The position numbers and the translations under genes were made by a program. The notes under the pieces were generated by a model. That model saw only the letters and a program-made list of their open reading frames with translations. It was not told the origin of the DNA and did not search any database. Positions 4,722-5,000 of a stretch of 5,000 nucleotides of DNA are shown here, piece by piece. Origin of the DNA: Synechococcales cyanobacterium PMM_0003 (GTDB taxonomy: Bacteria > Cyanobacteriota > Cyanobacteriia > Pseudanabaenales > Pseudanabaenaceae); NCBI GenBank assembly GCA_949128015.1, contig CASBRC010000445.1, positions 1 through 5,000 of the forward strand, read 5' to 3'. How positions within the stretch are numbered: the first letter of the stretch is position 1; the number at the start of each line of letters is the position of its first letter.

Positions 4722-5000
4722 CTAGTTTTTTGATGCTGGCACAACATAGAGAATGCCAGAAATCAACGTGAGTGCGACGGCAATCCAGAAAAATGCGATC
4801 GCGTAAGGCATTTTCACCAATAAAGCTGCGATCGCCACGATTTGCATCACCGTTTTCGCTTTCCCCCAAAAATTTGCGCCGATGATTTGAGGTTTACTAA
4901 CTTCACTAGAAGTCTCCTGACTAGAAGCGCTAGGCGCACCACGCCAAGCGGTGATCAATAACTCTCGTGTAATAATTAAAAATACCGCCCAAGCGGGGAC
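4722..5000 (-). CDS. pgsA: CDP-diacylglycerol-glycerol-3-phosphate 3-phosphatidyltransferase, C-terminal part
   Basis: Only the last 92 residues are in the window; the frame is open to the right edge and the real start lies beyond 5000. The enzyme makes phosphatidylglycerophosphate from CDP-diacylglycerol and glycerol-3-phosphate in the membrane. This is the committed step to phosphatidylglycerol, a lipid that cyanobacteria need for photosystem function. Visible family marks are VPAWAVFLIITREL followed by ITAWR, then GANFWGKAKTVMQIVAI, matching the REL-x-ITxxR ... GKxKTxxQ pattern of PgsA. A final hydrophobic helix follows (about the last 30 residues, ending VVPASKN). The CDP-alcohol phosphotransferase signature (DGxxAR...GxxxDxxxD) would lie upstream, outside the window. 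A Ser-rich linker (GAPSASSQETSSE) between ITAWR and IGAN is somewhat longer than in E. coli PgsA. Other CDP-alcohol transferases are less likely. Two HIP1 sites are present. Confidence 0.85.
   Translation of the reverse strand, partial: VPAWAVFLIITRELLITAWRGAPSASSQETSSEVSKPQIIGANFWGKAKTVMQIVAIAALLVKMPYAIAFFWIAVALTLISGILYVVPASKN

Larger units (their letters stand above)
313..4835. repeat. HIP1 octamers (GCGATCGC), 20 copies dispersed across the window
   Basis: Exact copies start at 313, 546, 732, 759, 915, 955, 1160, 1347, 1743, 2087, 2260, 2282, 2837, 2990, 3368, 3674, 4333, 4377, 4795 and 4828. All lie inside coding sequence and none in the intergenic stretches. This is far above random expectation (less than one per 5 kb). 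HIP1 is a known highly iterated palindrome of cyanobacterial genomes and supports the taxonomic call. Counted by eye. Confidence 0.9.

Noticed and set aside
4956..4958. TTG as the start of a 78-aa protein
   Set aside because: The same frame continues upstream to the window edge with PgsA-conserved residues (VPAWAVFLIITREL), so this is an internal Leu codon.

Overview
The window looks like chromosomal DNA from a filamentous or unicellular cyanobacterium. The main evidence is 20 exact copies (my count) of the HIP1 octamer GCGATCGC in 5 kb, a cyanobacterial hallmark. The moderate-to-low GC, a kinase-WD40 fusion and a PgsA-like C-terminus fit the same group. The style resembles Pseudanabaena-type genomes, but that is an inference from appearance, not a database match.

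All four genes lie on the minus strand. Reading in the direction of transcription (right to left) they are: the C-terminal part of pgsA (phosphatidylglycerophosphate synthase, cut by the window edge at 5000); a 639-aa Ser/Thr kinase-like protein with a transmembrane segment and a seven-repeat WD40 propeller (4578-2659); a 257-aa alpha/beta-hydrolase-fold protein (2372-1599); and a 400-aa TPR-rich protein (1414-212). Positions 1-167 hold no gene that I can support; they contain a compact inverted-repeat element that looks like a MITE.

The genes do not look like one tight operon. Each is followed by its own long fold-back (22-27 bp stem, 2-3 nt loop) that overlaps the stop codon or lies within about 25 nt of it. 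The hydrolase has a plausible promoter of its own, and the kinase and TPR genes have weaker candidates. The hairpins at 31-83, 1526-1582 and 4642-4696 share an outer arm (roughly AAnCCYRAAAAG) but have different, still base-paired, inner arms. This suggests a dispersed palindromic repeat family that also serves as terminators.

Two of the proteins seem to have lost catalytic residues of their enzyme families. The kinase has Asn-Phe-Ala where DFG is expected, a degenerate glycine loop, and Gln where the alpha-C Glu is expected. The hydrolase has Gly at the nucleophile position (G-H-G-x-A-G instead of G-H-S-x-G-G). With the TPR protein, the three inner genes may act as interaction or signalling proteins rather than conventional enzymes. 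A shared pathway is not shown by the sequence.
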